Assembly: GCA_035222895.1 (NCBI GenBank)
Contig: JAVYIG010007505.1
Span: forward strand, 1 to 64,000
Source: Strongylocentrotus droebachiensis
Lineage: Eukaryota; Echinodermata; Echinoidea; Camarodonta; Strongylocentrotidae
DNA length: 64,000 nucleotides
Direction: 5' to 3'
Position numbers and translations under genes: made by a program. The notes beneath the pieces are model-generated. The model saw nothing but the letters and a program-made list of their open reading frames with translations. It was not told the DNA's origin and did not search any database. Shown piece by piece: positions 12,800 through 24,702 of the stretch. Each line of letters starts with the position of its first letter. The first letter of the stretch is position 1.

Positions 12800-13506
12800 A
12801 AGAAGCAATCGATTGCGTAAAAAAAAATCTTTTATCGGCAAGAGTTTCGTTAAAAAGAAATTTTGTCCCCAAGGAGATAATCACTGACCACTTTGTTTAT
12901 AGTGTATTAGTATAAGTATTGTATTAGTTGTATTAGTTTCCCTTGGGATGCAAATTTAGAAGGCATTTGGGAATACAATAGACACTTGAATATAATAATC
13001 GTATAACGAAATCAATCATAATACTTACACTGTTCAGATTACTACCCATAATTTGAAATTAGGCTTCGTTTTGTGGCAAACTTTGATGAATCTTTTAGGC
13101 TTTCTTTTAGATTATGGCGATAACTGGGACGCTAAAACAACCACAATACTGATTACATCACTGAATTATTAAGATGAATTTCGCTCTAATATTTTATTAG
13201 TGCAACGTCCAAATGCAACATTATTTAGCAACAGTGGAGCAAAACTTTTGACACATTTACAAATTGGATTTCTTGACGAATGAACGTAATATCTTCATCG
13301 CAACATCGTGATTGTTTAAAACTTCTTGTCTGGTGCGTTGCATGAATGCAGGTAAGCACCGAAGTCACATTCAACTTAAAACATAATACATGTTTTTTTT
13401 TCTTTTTCTTTTTTTTTTCTTCATTTCGCTACCTTTCCCTCTTCCGTGTTCTTTTTTTACCGTTCGCTTTAGATCAAAAGCAAATAAGGATTGGATAATT
13501 GATAAA

Positions 13507-13813
13507 TACAGAGTGCGAGAACTCTCTTAAAATGTGAAATGACTGATTAATCAGATTTTCCTAAGAAGCTTCTTTTCAGTGATTGCTCTTGCAAGGACAA
13601 ATGACCATTTCTATCATATATCTAAGCTTTCCTTTTACTTCATGATAGATATAGAGTGCGAGAAATCTCTTAATTTGAAATTACCGATTAATCGGATTTA
13701 CGTAAGAACCAGTTGACAATTCATGGAATCATGCCTGCTTCTATTTCAATGTGCTCTTGCAAGTACAGATGACCATTTCAATCATATATCCAAGCTTACC
13801 TTTTACTTCACTC
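13507..13813 (+). repeat. Old tandem duplication (about 140-165 bp units)
   Basis: Copy 1 (13507-13646) and copy 2 (13649-13813) share, in the same order, GAGTGCGAGAA, GATTAATC(A/G)GATTT, TGCTCTTGCAAG, ATGACCATTTC, ATCATATATC and CTTTTACTTCA. Copy 2 carries an extra segment in the middle. The copies have drifted well apart, so the duplication is old. No open frame is shared, so I regard it as non-coding. Confidence 0.75.
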
Positions 13814-13819
13814 TCATTA

Positions 13820-15920
13820 TAGTTCAATCCTCCCCATCTCTCCCCTCTATCTTTCTCTAATTCCCTCCATATTTTTTTCTCTCCCTGTTTACCTCTTTTA
13901 CCATTGCTGTTAATAACTCACTGTAATTTCGTTCTTCCTGTCTCAGTTTTTCTTTTTCTATCAACCGATATCAATACCGATTTCTAGCACACGAATCCGG
14001 CACCGCTCTGGAATCAGAATGCCACAATCACTCCCTATTGTTTACACACGATCGTCTTCTTACAAGCATTCAAGCAACCCGAGAGAGTAAAACCGCATTT
14101 ATTTCCTATACTCTACGAAAAGAACACAGCCATGCTTTGGGCAAGCTAAACAAAGCAATTCTATTTTTCTCAAACACCGGGAATGTATTAATACTTCATT
14201 CAGTTGCAAGAACACTCGCCACATTAAACAATGACATCAAATCATGTGCTGGCACCAAAGTATATCATTGTCTAGAATGCATAGAGGCAAATTCGACAAA
14301 AAGAAAATGTTGTTTGTTTCCTTTAGTCTCACGGATATCCGGATAGAGACATACTAGAAATGACAAAATACTTCATACTGTATATAAGTTTCTTCAGTTA
14401 TTGCATTTTTCCTGAAGAAGAAAACAATCGAAAACGAATTAAACAAAAATATCATCAAAGATAAACTGTACCATGGACATGACGTATGACTTTGAATTGG
14501 AATTTATTGCCGCGGACGGGAAAAGAAAACTTCCTAGTTTAGTATTTGCTTTTATAAAAAAGACATGGATAACACAAACACAAAAAACGCACACAACACA
14601 CACACACACACACACACACACATTTCAATCTTTTAAAAAAATCTTATTTTGTTTTATTCATCAAAATGAAATACAAACAAGACAAACACGCACACACGCA
14701 CACACACACGCACACACACGTACCCCCAACACACACACACTCACCATCAAACATGACTACTATGCGTGCGGGGGTGGGGTGGGTTGTATGTATGACATTA
14801 TGTATATATGAATGTTTATATTTAGATGTAAGTAGACACACGTATTACACAAAGACAACGATCAGTTTCCAACTTCAATCCAAGCGTTAACCAAGAGTTT
14901 AAAGGGTGTTGCCACCGCTGATGAATTAAAGGGATCGGGTATTTTTGCCTCAGATTCTAAAAAAACACACACCTGGATTTAGCTAATGCTGCGATCATAA
15001 TTAAAAACCTTTAGGTCGGTCAGGAATCCCACGACTTAAACAAGCCGATCGCCTGTCTTATTATCCAGGTATTTATGATTGGAATAAAAAATGTCAAAAA
15101 CTGTTTGCCAAAAAGTTTTGAACAGTTTTTTGTTATAACACTACAGTCTATTGGGAAACATGGGTATGGTAAAACCGGTCACTCAAAGATTTTTACTTTT
15201 TTGAAGCACTTTATGATCATTTTGAAGCTCCACTTTCGTAGGGCTTCAATTATGATTACACCATATCACAGACACTGTTAACACGTAGGGCCTTGCATGC
15301 CAGATTCGTAAAACTGTAAACATTGTTAAACAATACTTTTAATAACTTCACATCTCCCGTAGATTTATTACAAAACATCAAATATCTATACATCGCACAA
15401 AATGTCATTGCCCTTTTTTTCCTGCCAAGTGCATTAAGCACGCTTAGCTTATCTTTCTAGATCTAAAAAAACAAACATCAGGAGAACGAAAAACAATGTA
15501 TAAAAAGTATTTATGCAGTCATTTGGGAGTGACTATACATTATTTCCGCTGCTCTTAAAATTGACATTTACGTTGCGGAATCACCAGTCACACATGAATG
15601 AAAATTCCCTTCTAACCGAGGACATGTGCACAAAGGTAGAAAGATTCCATTGCATCTTTGAAAATGCAATGCCCCTTCCGTAGAGAAGTAAAGAATAATG
15701 GTCTGTAATAACCAAGGAAACACTTCTCTATTCATTTCAACCTTATGAAATGCGACTGGAATTTTTACACATCAAATATTGATGGTATCGCGACTTCTAA
15801 TGGGAAAGCCACCGGCCATGATAATTTAATAATAAATCAAGGAAAACTCAGGGAATAATTGATGTTTAAACACATAATTGATGCCCATTATATTAATTCG
15901 TTTCCTTCACCACACCCTCC
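13820..15920. other. Non-coding DNA with CA repeats
   Basis: The only structure I can support is the pair of CA fields listed separately. The 102-aa frame at 14038-14346 has no recognisable domain and no repeat content. I leave it unassigned. Confidence 0.4.
14590..14752 (+). repeat. Two (CA)n microsatellites
   Basis: Pure (CA)n lies at 14590-14622 and impure CA/CG repeats at about 14682-14752. Both are partly palindromic on account of ACGT steps. Confidence 0.85.
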
Positions 15921-15924
15921 CGCT

Positions 15925-16075
15925 ACTATCTCTCTCGCTCTCATTCTCTCTCTCTCCCTTTCTCTATCAATCTTTCTATGTGTATGTTTCTTTATTTCTC
16001 CCCCTCTCCCCCCCTCTCTCTCTCTCTCGCTCTCTCTCATTTTTCTCCCTTATTCCTCTTTCTCCTTCTATTTTT
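15925..16075 (+). repeat. CT-rich polypyrimidine tract
   Basis: About 150 bases of CT and CCT repeats. The Ser/Leu-rich frames across it are repeat artefacts. Confidence 0.8.
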
Positions 16076-16089
16076 TCATCGACTATTAA

Positions 16090-17370
16090 GCCTTCGGCCA
16101 ACTTTTTAGGTTACCATGATAGTTGATACTCTGAAAAAAAGTAGAGAATACATTGACCTTACCTTGCATTCAAAACAACCTGTTTTTGTACAGAGAATAA
16201 AATGTATACGTCAAATATTTTCCTCTAAAAGATTAATGGCAAGCTCTATCTTTTTGTCAATTTTGTTTTTACCACACCGGAAACGTAAAACAATATGAAA
16301 GATCTATTGCTTTCGGGTGAGGAAAGAATATATTTTAATTCCCGTGTGAGGAAAATATTTTACTCATCAACACCCGATAAGGCTCGATAACATGCGTCAA
16401 AATTATCAAACCCGCCGTGGTTTTGTCTTATATTTGAACTAAGCTCAACAGATGTCCAAATATATTTAATAAACGGTGGGTGTGATTAATATACTAAAAA
16501 TGACATATTTACCAATTGTACACATTGCTCCAAAGCCTCTAAATAACAAATAAATTGTGGTAGATTGTGTTAAAAAACTTTTAATTCGTATCGTGACGCG
16601 ATTCTCTAGAGGATTGCTTTATCAAGCACAAACAAATAAATATTTAGATCTTTTGACAAGATTCCAGCTAGGAAATGTAACATTACAATTTTCTCCCACT
16701 CTCTCTCTTTATACTGGCATTACGATTCATTTGTCTCTCTTTTTCCAATCCATTCTCCATTATCATGATGTTCACATAGCTGAATGAGAAAGCTTTTGCA
16801 TTGAGAGGTCCTGGAAGAGCCATAGCGGCCACATTAAGTAGAAGTAAAAGTTCCTTTAGTAAACGCATTAGATTATCTATTTCATGAAGAATTAATAGGC
16901 CACGGGTAATTGTTTATACACATCCCTACACCAACATAAACAAACACATTCACCTACTAGTAGATTATATCAACATCAAGCAACATTATATATAGTCTTC
17001 AATTGCAAGATGAGTTAATTACATCGTTGCCAAGCTCTCTTCCGCCTTTTCTGTTCTGGTAACTCTCTCTCTCTCTCTCTCTCTACTTCTGAACCCATTC
17101 ATTTTCCACCCATATCGTATCATCTCTCATTCTCTTCTATCTCTCTTCATCTTTTTATTGCCCCGCCCCCCACCCTCGCTTACTTCCCTCTCTACTATTC
17201 TCTTTTCGCATCACTTTGACATCCTCTATGATTTGTCTGTAGTCGTGGCACAAAATGCGCAAGCAGCTTTCCCAGACAGTAGAACAAAAACTTATCTCCT
17301 AAAACACGTCAGTATTAGGGGTTAATCCACTCAACAATCATCTTTCCCGTGTGGCCCCTGGGACATTAAG
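16090..17370. other. AT-rich non-coding DNA
   Basis: I see no gene. A (CT)n run lies at 17063-17084. Confidence 0.45.
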
Positions 17371-17372
17371 GG

Positions 17373-17509
17373 TTAACAACCGACATCAACGTCTCGGGCA
17401 GGGGCTCCGAGCGACCAGGCCAGGCACGAGATCGTGTTCGCCCCCGAGAGCCTGTCGTCGAGTCGAAACCTCCTGAGGCCGTGGTTCGGTCTCGTCATGA
17501 AAGACGAAA
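17373..17509 (+). other. GC3-rich open segment, possible exon
   Basis: In an AT-rich setting this short segment is GC-rich. In one plus-strand frame (starting CCG ACA TCA ACG) roughly two thirds of third codon positions are G or C, as expected of coding sequence. The frame has no ATG before the microsatellite that follows, and an in-frame stop lies just upstream, so it could only be an internal or last exon. A weak acceptor-like CGGGCAG and a weak donor-like GAAAGTATTA are present. I recognise no domain. It may simply be a small GC-rich island. Confidence 0.18.
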
Positions 17510-17547
17510 GTATTAATATTAGTATTAGTCTAAAGATCTTATCTAAG

Positions 17548-17550
<3 letters not shown>

Positions 17551-17582
<32 letters not shown>

Positions 17583-17596
17583 TATATATATATATA
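17551..17596 (+). repeat. (GA)15 then (TA)8 compound microsatellite
   Basis: A pure GA run is followed directly by a TA run. It interrupts the frame of the preceding segment with Arg-Glu and Tyr-Ile repeats. Confidence 0.9.
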
Positions 17597-17599
17597 GAG

Positions 17600-19865
17600 G
17601 GAGAGAGGGATTGCTTTACTTAGACCCCATTGAGGATTATTCCTTCTACAGACTGCGAGCTAATGAATTGACTTTGGAGAATAGAGTGGGTTGTTTTGAT
17701 GTAGTGTGTATTTTAAAGATACAATCAAACATCCCATTTTCACAAGTAACCGTGTCAAAAAAAGACGATAACATTCGAAGTTTGGAAGTTACGTTGAATA
17801 ACATAACTAACTGCAATTTACATTTTGAAAATGACAGGTACTTTGATTCTATGTCCTCACTCTTAAATATTTACAATAAGATAAATCAGATAAGTGATGA
17901 AATTCGAGAGACAAATGGCTAAATAGCGGCTCAAAGAAGTTTTGTTTACGTAAAACAGGCTGTGAAATTGCATTTGATTTCTGACCGAATATACTGCAAC
18001 ATTAATAAGCAAAGACCACGACTTTTTTAAAATTTAGTTAGTATAAATCCGAATAAATATATATGTATCTTTTCAAAGAAGAGCTAAAGTTTGCTAGATA
18101 AAGTTTTACTTTAATAGAATGTCTTTCACATCGATTGCTACTCCTATCCATCATCAGTGATTGTTTCCCCGAAGAAAGCCATAATGCCCACAGGCCACGT
18201 CCTTTTCCCTTTATTAATCAATCTTTTTCCAAACTCCGATTTTGAGATCGATGGGCGGGGGGGGGGGGGGGGGCGTGGATATCATAGCGTACGAGTGTCC
18301 CTTAGGAGACAAGTAATGCTTCAAGTCTGGTATCAACACCCTCATTACAAAGAAAATTATTTTCCTTAAGTTGAACTTCTCCTAGCTTTTGATTCCATCT
18401 TCTCTGAGGGAAGCGTTGTCACGGTTATGATATCGTTTCCATGGTCGATGCTTGCTGTCATAGTTCTCTCTTCCATAATACTGCTTAAGGGCTAGGTTTA
18501 AAGTTTGCCACTCGGTGGCTGCATGACAATAATCCCCAGATACCATGGATACTGTAACAGATAATCATTACTAACAGGAAAACGAAGTACCGAATGGTAA
18601 TACAGCAACCATCATCTTGGCCCCTGGACAATTGGTCGAAAAATCTTATGCGTTACATCTTAGGTACGAACTGATGGAGCGAGAAATAAATTGCTTGCGA
18701 ATGATATGTATTGATTTATGGGGTATGTTCGTTATTAGCTACTAGAACTTTGCTGTTAGTCGCCAAGCAACGGGTATTAATAAGAAACACACGAAGCATG
18801 TATTTGATGTGTATAGACAGCCGTGGTAATATTAGAAATTCGAAGTGAAAACAGAAAACTGTTCATCCATCATTCTTTCTGCTCGTCTGTTTTCTTTACA
18901 TTGATATTACACCGTCGTCTTTTGAAAAATGTGCACTTTATTCTTTCGAACCTCGCCGAAATAGCCCCGAAGCCTCGGATTAGATTTCCGTCGCGGGAAA
19001 GCGGGTAAAGGATGAAAGATGCCACGAAAAGATGGAGAAATTGAAAAATAGGATTGACATTTTCATCGTTCCATCTCAGGAGGTTTCAAATATGGGGTTA
19101 ATCTCTGGAATACCACCGAGATGGAGCTTCTTTGAGTGTCAAAAGCTTCGAAGTTCCCTCTTTTAAACCTATATAATTCATGTATGATATCATGACATTT
19201 ATTGATTGAAAGAAATCCTGTTTATTAGACCTCTAGACGTCTTTATAAACAAACCTTTAGAATCATGTACGACATCATGAAGTTTAGGGAGTGAAAGAAA
19301 GCCTTGTTATAAGGTGAATGACTGCAACATGGGATGTAGTAGAGGATGACTGTTTTGTTCGATTAATTCCGGAGAGACCCGATGATACTCGATGATTCAA
19401 GAGGCTAATCGAGAGTAAACAATTCGACTGATTTTGCTCAAAGATAATTTGTCTTATTAACTTCCTCTATATCTTCTCTTCACCACTGAATTCATATTAG
19501 TAAATGAGATGGTAGCGTAGGCCTTGTGTGAATAAATCTCCTAATTAAATTTGCATACGTATATACAAAACGAAAAAAAATTGTAATTAGGACTATTACA
19601 AAGGACATTCTTAAAAAGACAGATACACTCAGAGTTGATAGAATCCGACTATAGCTTCAGATTACCATGCCTGAATAGTGTGATTTAAATTAAAATTCAA
19701 ATTCAAATTGTATTGTCAAATAATTGGGAATTTGCTTCATTTGCATGTCAATACAAGATTACAGATTATAACAACAATACGATACAAATGGATACAGAAT
19801 AGTACATTTGAACTGAACATAGATAACACAAAATGCGATATTTCAAAATGCAGATTAAAATTTAT
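17600..19865. other. Non-coding DNA
   Basis: No gene is recognised. A G17 run lies at 18257-18273. Confidence 0.45.
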
Positions 19866-19867
19866 TT

Positions 19868-19980
19868 CATAATTCAAACCAAGTAATTAAATTCAATTCA
19901 TAATTCGGATTAAATTAAATTCATAATTCGGATTAAATTAAATTCACAATTCAGATTAAATTCGATTCATGATTCAGACC
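19868..19980 (+). repeat. 23-bp tandem repeat
   Basis: Units of the form CATAATTCGGATTAAATTAA begin at 19899, 19922, 19945 and 19968, giving an exact 23-bp period. A more diverged unit lies at 19868. The unit is AT-rich and non-coding. Confidence 0.85.
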
Positions 19981-20042
19981 ATATCTGGCCATATAGATAG
20001 TAATTAGTTAGCACTTTAAATAATTACATCCCAATTGTTATA

Positions 20043-20073
<31 letters not shown>

Positions 20074-20140
20074 GGGAGAGAGTGGTATGAATGATCATAC
20101 AGAGATTTTGTTTTTGTTGTTGGGGGGGGGGGGGGGGGGG
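20043..20140 (+). repeat. (GA)n run and G19 run
   Basis: A pure GA run lies at 20043-20070 and a G19 homopolymer at 20122-20140. Confidence 0.9.
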
Positions 20141-20149
20141 AGTACTCTA

Positions 20150-22525
20150 GCCGGCGAATGTTCAACGCTTTAACAGCAAGACATACATTCCATGTTTGGA
20201 TTTGAAGTAAATGAATCCATTATCAACATTTGAAAATTGTCTTCATGCGTTCTACAAACGGTTGATAGATTTCACCATGCATACCATAATTGTTTATTAA
20301 AATATTACATTTTGATTTGATTATCAATGAAATCACTGAGAAAAGGAAAGAAGGAAAATCAAATACCGAATTGAGAAGAAAAATTACCAGGCTGCTAAAG
20401 TGAAATGAATTCCTAAAGCAAACGTCAAAACGAACATTAAATATCACTTCTCATGAAAATTCGTACATGTCTATTCCGTCTACCACATATACGAATCGTG
20501 AGGTGTTTGTGGTTGGCCAGATTTAACATTACACCTAGAACACAGCCTTACGTATGTATATAGTATATAGAGACATGATATCCCCTGCCGCCTGCACCGT
20601 CTTTCAGTTCGACCACCTTGTCCCCGGCCAACTGACCGGAAAGATGGACCCTCGCTGTTGCAATAATCAAATAAGTGACCTATCATTATATAGCGCCTGG
20701 GAAACTACGCAAGGTAAACGAGAGGTTTAAAGATGATGCTGGGTATTGGTAATGAATTTGCGTTGTGAAAACAGGAAGAAAATATAATCTAAACAAAAAA
20801 TTATCCATGGTTTACTATGTGCCAACAATAATTGTGTGAAGGGAACTTCTGTAATCATAAGAATCATAGCATATTGCTTAAATATCGCGGAAAGTCATAA
20901 ACCTTCGGGAAAGTACAAAGCACGGATATATGGGTACATGAAACTACATTAACAGTTTAAACATTTAAACTATGTATAGCTGCATGCAATATGTGTTGTA
21001 TGAAAATATCTCTATAATTTTAGTCAATTTATTCGATTTTTTTTAATTTTTTTTATTATACTTAATCTTCTCTTTAACATGGTAAAAAGGATGTGAGATG
21101 TAAGTGCCCCGCCTGCACTAACCGGACTAGAATTGTATTACCGCCTCCACACCCGTAATGGGGATAGGTAACTTTAACTTAATTTACATCAATTTCTTTC
21201 CCCCTCTCCCGGTCTTACCTTTATCTCTGGCTCTTTCTCTTTCTATCGTATTTTACTCCTATATAAATAGTTTTTTCTTCTCTTCTCTCATCTAACCCTT
21301 CGTTTATATCATACATACCAAATACTAGACCATCTAACATTTTGCGCCATTATTACAACGTTAGAAGAGAGGTACGAGACGTTGAAAAAATAAAAGGTAG
21401 CAGAGATTTATACGCATTTGCCCCAGTCCCCAGAGCAGTGTTCAAATTTAATTAGCATCTCATAATAAATCAAGATGATACAGAAATATCTTGCACCTGC
21501 GCCATGCCCTGAAATAAAAGATGACCCATATATCTGATCTTACTGATGCTTGAGATGGCTTCGTATTTTCATATTTCGGTAATGTTTCAACATTTTTCAA
21601 CATGTTCCAATGGCATCGAAGTCGAAAAATCACCCCAGAACTGCTTTTTGACAATCTTTGTTAGATGTTGTCAGGAAAAAATTTGAATTGGGCGAAAAGA
21701 AGGTGCAGACTCATTGAGGAGAGAGAGCGAAAGTGATACGGAGATATAAGCTATATATACAGAAATACATGATAACGAGGGGTTCTATCTAAAAAGAAAA
21801 TGGTTTTATAATATATAAGGAAAATGTTGAGAGAATATCAGAGGTGGCGAGAGGAAAATAGGGGAGGAAGAAACACTACGAATGAGAAGGAGAATGGAAG
21901 GGGGGGGGGGAAGATGATGACGTCGTCTCGGCGGAAGAAGAAGAAGAAATTGATGGGGACGAAGAAACAAAAGAAAGACAGAAAGAAGAACAAGGGAAAT
22001 AGTTATGAAATCATGTTAACAGCGTATTTGAACGGGCAGCCTTGCATTGTCTTATGATAGATAGTGAGAGAGAGAGAGAGAGAGAGTTGGATTAATTGGA
22101 TCACCTTATTACATAACAAACATCATTCGCATTCATATCCTTCAGCTCCTCGTTAGTAGTGAAAATTAAATCCTTGTATATTTAATAATTCTGGGAACCA
22201 TAGTAACCCGTACTTTTCCCAATGTTCACTAATCAATTATAATTTTGTATGTGCAAAAACTAATGACGTCTATTTGGCCTTAAGTCGGTTGGCTCGGTTA
22301 TGCGCGAGACAATATATTTCAACTCAGGCAACAACAGGCACCCTGGTTTATTAACGAGTCCATTTTGTCGCAAGTTACCTGGGGTACAGCTTCCTTACTT
22401 TCTCCCCACGAATACGGAGCTTTTCTAATCATTAGACTTCAACGAATGGATTCCGGATGTATGTTTGGTATAATGTTGCTCGAGCTAGTCTTTACGTGTT
22501 TTTACATATATTAGTAAGTACCGTT
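20150..22525. other. Non-coding DNA, purine-rich patch
   Basis: The Lys/Arg-rich frame at 21824-22057 is encoded by a purine tract containing a G11 run (21900-21910), so I do not call it a gene. A (GA)n run lies at 22066-22086. Confidence 0.45.
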
Positions 22526-22529
22526 AAGA

Positions 22530-22830
22530 TCTATGTAAAACGCGAGGTAACCTGCGCAGGTTACCTCGCGTCGTCCTTTGTCCACTGTAGATCGAAACGC
22601 TCGCGGAACAAAGGACGCAGCACGAACGCGAGGTAAGCGCGAGGTAAACGCAAGGTAAACGCGAGGTAAAATTCACGCTAGACGGTCTAGCAAGACACGG
22701 CACATCCTCCGGAGGCATCCGGTGTGATCCGTTGTTTAAGCGTAGATCTAAACGCTTGCGGGGTAGAAACCGGAAGTCTTCTCGCTCGTAAGCGCGCGCC
22801 CTTGCTCCACGTACGTAATCGGCCGTCATG
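22530..22830. promoter_or_regulatory. CpG-rich block: palindrome plus 11-bp array
   Basis: This block is GC- and CpG-rich in an AT-rich setting. It holds a 32-bp perfect palindrome at 22540-22571 whose half-site is CGCGAGGTAACC. Four copies of CGCGAGGTAA (one CGCAAGGTAA) then begin at 22627, 22638, 22649 and 22660, an exact 11-bp period close to the DNA helical repeat. A second motif, GTAGATCNAAACGCTNGCGG, occurs twice (22587-22606 and 22742-22761), and a shorter relative lies near 23224. The layout fits an array of sites for a DNA-binding protein, or the inner repeats of a foldback element. The minus-strand 101-aa frame here is Arg-rich and unrecognised, and I take it as a by-product of base composition. 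Confidence 0.35.
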
Positions 22831-23360
22831 ATGGATGAAAAGCAATGAGGTCAATTTCCTGAACATGCATTGACAATAACAATGTGTTTGACCGAGATTT
22901 CACAATAACATTTAAATAAAAATATCACATGAAACCTTGAATTTCAATTTGTCTGATTTTTTTCTTCTTCTTAGTAATAAATTTATTTCAATGAGCGGTG
23001 CTGCCTAACGAAGTTTTCTCTTGTTCTGTTTTGTTTAATTTTTTAATTTTTGTACAACTGTATCGATAGCGCGCGCCTTTTCACTGTGGACGTGTTACCA
23101 TGACAAGGTACATCGCGATTACCGCAGACGTGAACGGCCCCCTCGCTCGTTACCTCGAGTTTGAGAAGGAATGTCTTCCCGCGTTTACCTCTTGGACAGT
23201 CGTCTGGTGTGACACCGAGTGACATAGATCTAAACGGGGACGACACACACACGCACGCACGCTACAGGCAATTTTACACAAATCAATGGGTACCAAGTGG
23301 CGGGAGGATTTTTTTTTGTAACACAATGGATTTGCAAAATTACCAATTTACGGTCTTGAA

Positions 23361-23514
23361 TAGGGACTTTTAGATTTGCACGACGAGAACGTGGACTGCT
23401 CGTGTGACATCTTTTAAGGCAATGTGACGTCACTGCCAGTACCTTAACAGGACGTCATATTGGATGTCACACGTCGCAGTCCACGTTCTCGTCGTGCAAA
23501 TTGTAAAGACCCTA
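23361..23514. mobile_element. TA-flanked MITE, family C copy 1
   Basis: The inverted termini start TAGGGACTTTTAGATTTGCA on the left and TAGGGTCTTTACAATTTGCA on the right (reverse complement). They continue for about 40 bases (ACGAGAACGTGGACTGC). The short core has TGACGTCA. TA at both edges suggests a Tc1/mariner-type target site. It has no coding capacity. Related copies lie at 42052-42167 and 51379-52054. Confidence 0.8.
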
Positions 23515-23519
23515 TTAGT

Positions 23520-24275
23520 AGCTTCATGACAAAACTTTCAACTGGCAGAGAATAATCTGGGACCGGAAAAAATAAAAGGATATTGAGGAATTTCACTTGC
23601 TTACTGTATATCTATAACATGATGAATATCGTATGGCATAAGGAGACTAATTACAGAGTTAGTTATGTGTGGATTCTCGTCATTTTGAACTGTTTCTGAA
23701 AATTGTAGCGCTGAGGGTATAAGAAATTTTATCGAACGAAGGGCGATATAAATGGTTTACATTCATCAGTGACATCACAGTTCGCGGCGGCTTCTCTTCT
23801 GTGATGACCCTTAGCGGCATCTTGAGAGAAAACAATAACATGCCGACACCCTTTGAGTCAGCCGCGCGGCTTCTTTCATGTACGCGTATTTATAAACGGA
23901 ATGTGCGCAAGGTATGTTTCGAATCTACATATGGAATTGTTTTAGCCGGGATGTAGTGGTTCCCACGGTGTTGGAGTGAGAATCCTCATTCACCTTGAGT
24001 ATTTTGTAGAGGATGGATGTAGACATTATTCGGTGGCAAATTAATTTACCCTCCACCACCCCCAACTTGATTTTCCTCCTTACGTTTTTTTAAGTGTATT
24101 CGATAGTATGTTTTACTAAATATTAAGTGGTCAGGAAGTGTGTCAAGTGATTAACATAACGGATTAATAATGATTGTTTTTTCACCTCAGTCAAGTAATC
24201 TTGATGTCGAAGCAATGCTTGGCAGGTTGGGGCTTTCCTGCGATTTTTTGTTTTCCCGCTTTGCGGTTTTAGCAG
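23520..24275. other. Non-coding DNA
   Basis: A moderately GC-rich patch lies at 23780-23890 (CAGTTCGCGGCGGCTTC). A TATA-like TATTTATAAA follows near 23890, with no exon that I can support downstream. Confidence 0.4.
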
Positions 24276-24279
24276 GTTT

Positions 24280-24468
24280 TCACCCAATTCTGGGGTAAGG
24301 ATCGGGACCTCCTTCGTCTCCGCACTGACGCCGGTCGGCTTTTTCGTCGCACTTAGGATGGCAAGTTCGGAAGAGGGCGTACGTTTCTTTATGTTGGCCG
24401 AACTTGTCCATGGCGAGCGACGACGGGCCGTCCTGGGCTGGTGCGAGGTCGTTGGTGGTTCCGATCAT
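24280..24468 (-). CDS. Possible first coding exon, 62 codons, unknown product
   Basis: This minus-strand frame opens with ATG ATC GGA ACC ACC AAC GAC CTC. Throughout its length it prefers G or C at third positions, while the flanks are AT-rich, which is the best coding signature in the window after the GPCR. The 62 residues include a small Cys/His cluster (FRTCHPKCDEKADRRQC). I recognise no family. It ends at TGA within a weak donor-like GGGTGAAA, so it could be a first exon that continues by splicing, a tiny gene or a chance island. A perfect 10-bp-arm hairpin sits a few bases upstream of the ATG in the would-be 5' leader. A full-length gene is not visible here. Confidence 0.28.
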   Translation of the reverse strand: MIGTTNDLAPAQDGPSSLAMDKFGQHKETYALFRTCHPKCDEKADRRQCGDEGGPDPYPRIG

Positions 24469-24471
24469 GGG

Positions 24472-24496
24472 GTTGTCATAGATTAACTATGACAAC
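24472..24496 (-). other. Perfect 10-bp-arm hairpin before a possible ATG
   Basis: Arms GTTGTCATAG and CTATGACAAC pair without mismatch around a 5-nt loop. On the minus strand the hairpin ends a few bases before the ATG of the possible exon at 24468. In a leader RNA it could impede ribosome scanning, but that is inference. Confidence 0.5.
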
Positions 24497-24702
24497 TCTT
24501 CGTCCAAGTTCCTTTTTTCCCCTATATTTTTCGGAAATTGGCATTTTTGCCTCTTCGCATATATATATGTGTATGTGTATATATGTTGATATATACATAT
24601 AAAGGTTATTATGTGTATTACACACTGCTGCAAAATACCTCATGGGAAGGTTGTGTTTTGGAGAATATGAATTGGATTATTTTAATTGGCCATTGTATCT
24701 TG

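Noticed and set aside
17434-17922. 162-aa plus-strand frame as a gene
   Set aside because: It crosses (GA)15(TA)8. Only the GC-rich first part has coding-like bias, and that part is listed as a weak exon candidate.
22524-22829. 101-aa Arg-rich minus frame in the CpG-rich block
   Set aside because: It is explained by the palindrome and 11-bp repeats. There is no domain, and the repeats would give unnatural coding sequence.
23885-23915. Plus-strand promoter plus first exon (TATTTATAAA, then AAGGTATGT)
   Set aside because: The distance from TATA to donor is too short for a usual first exon, and no coding frame joins it.
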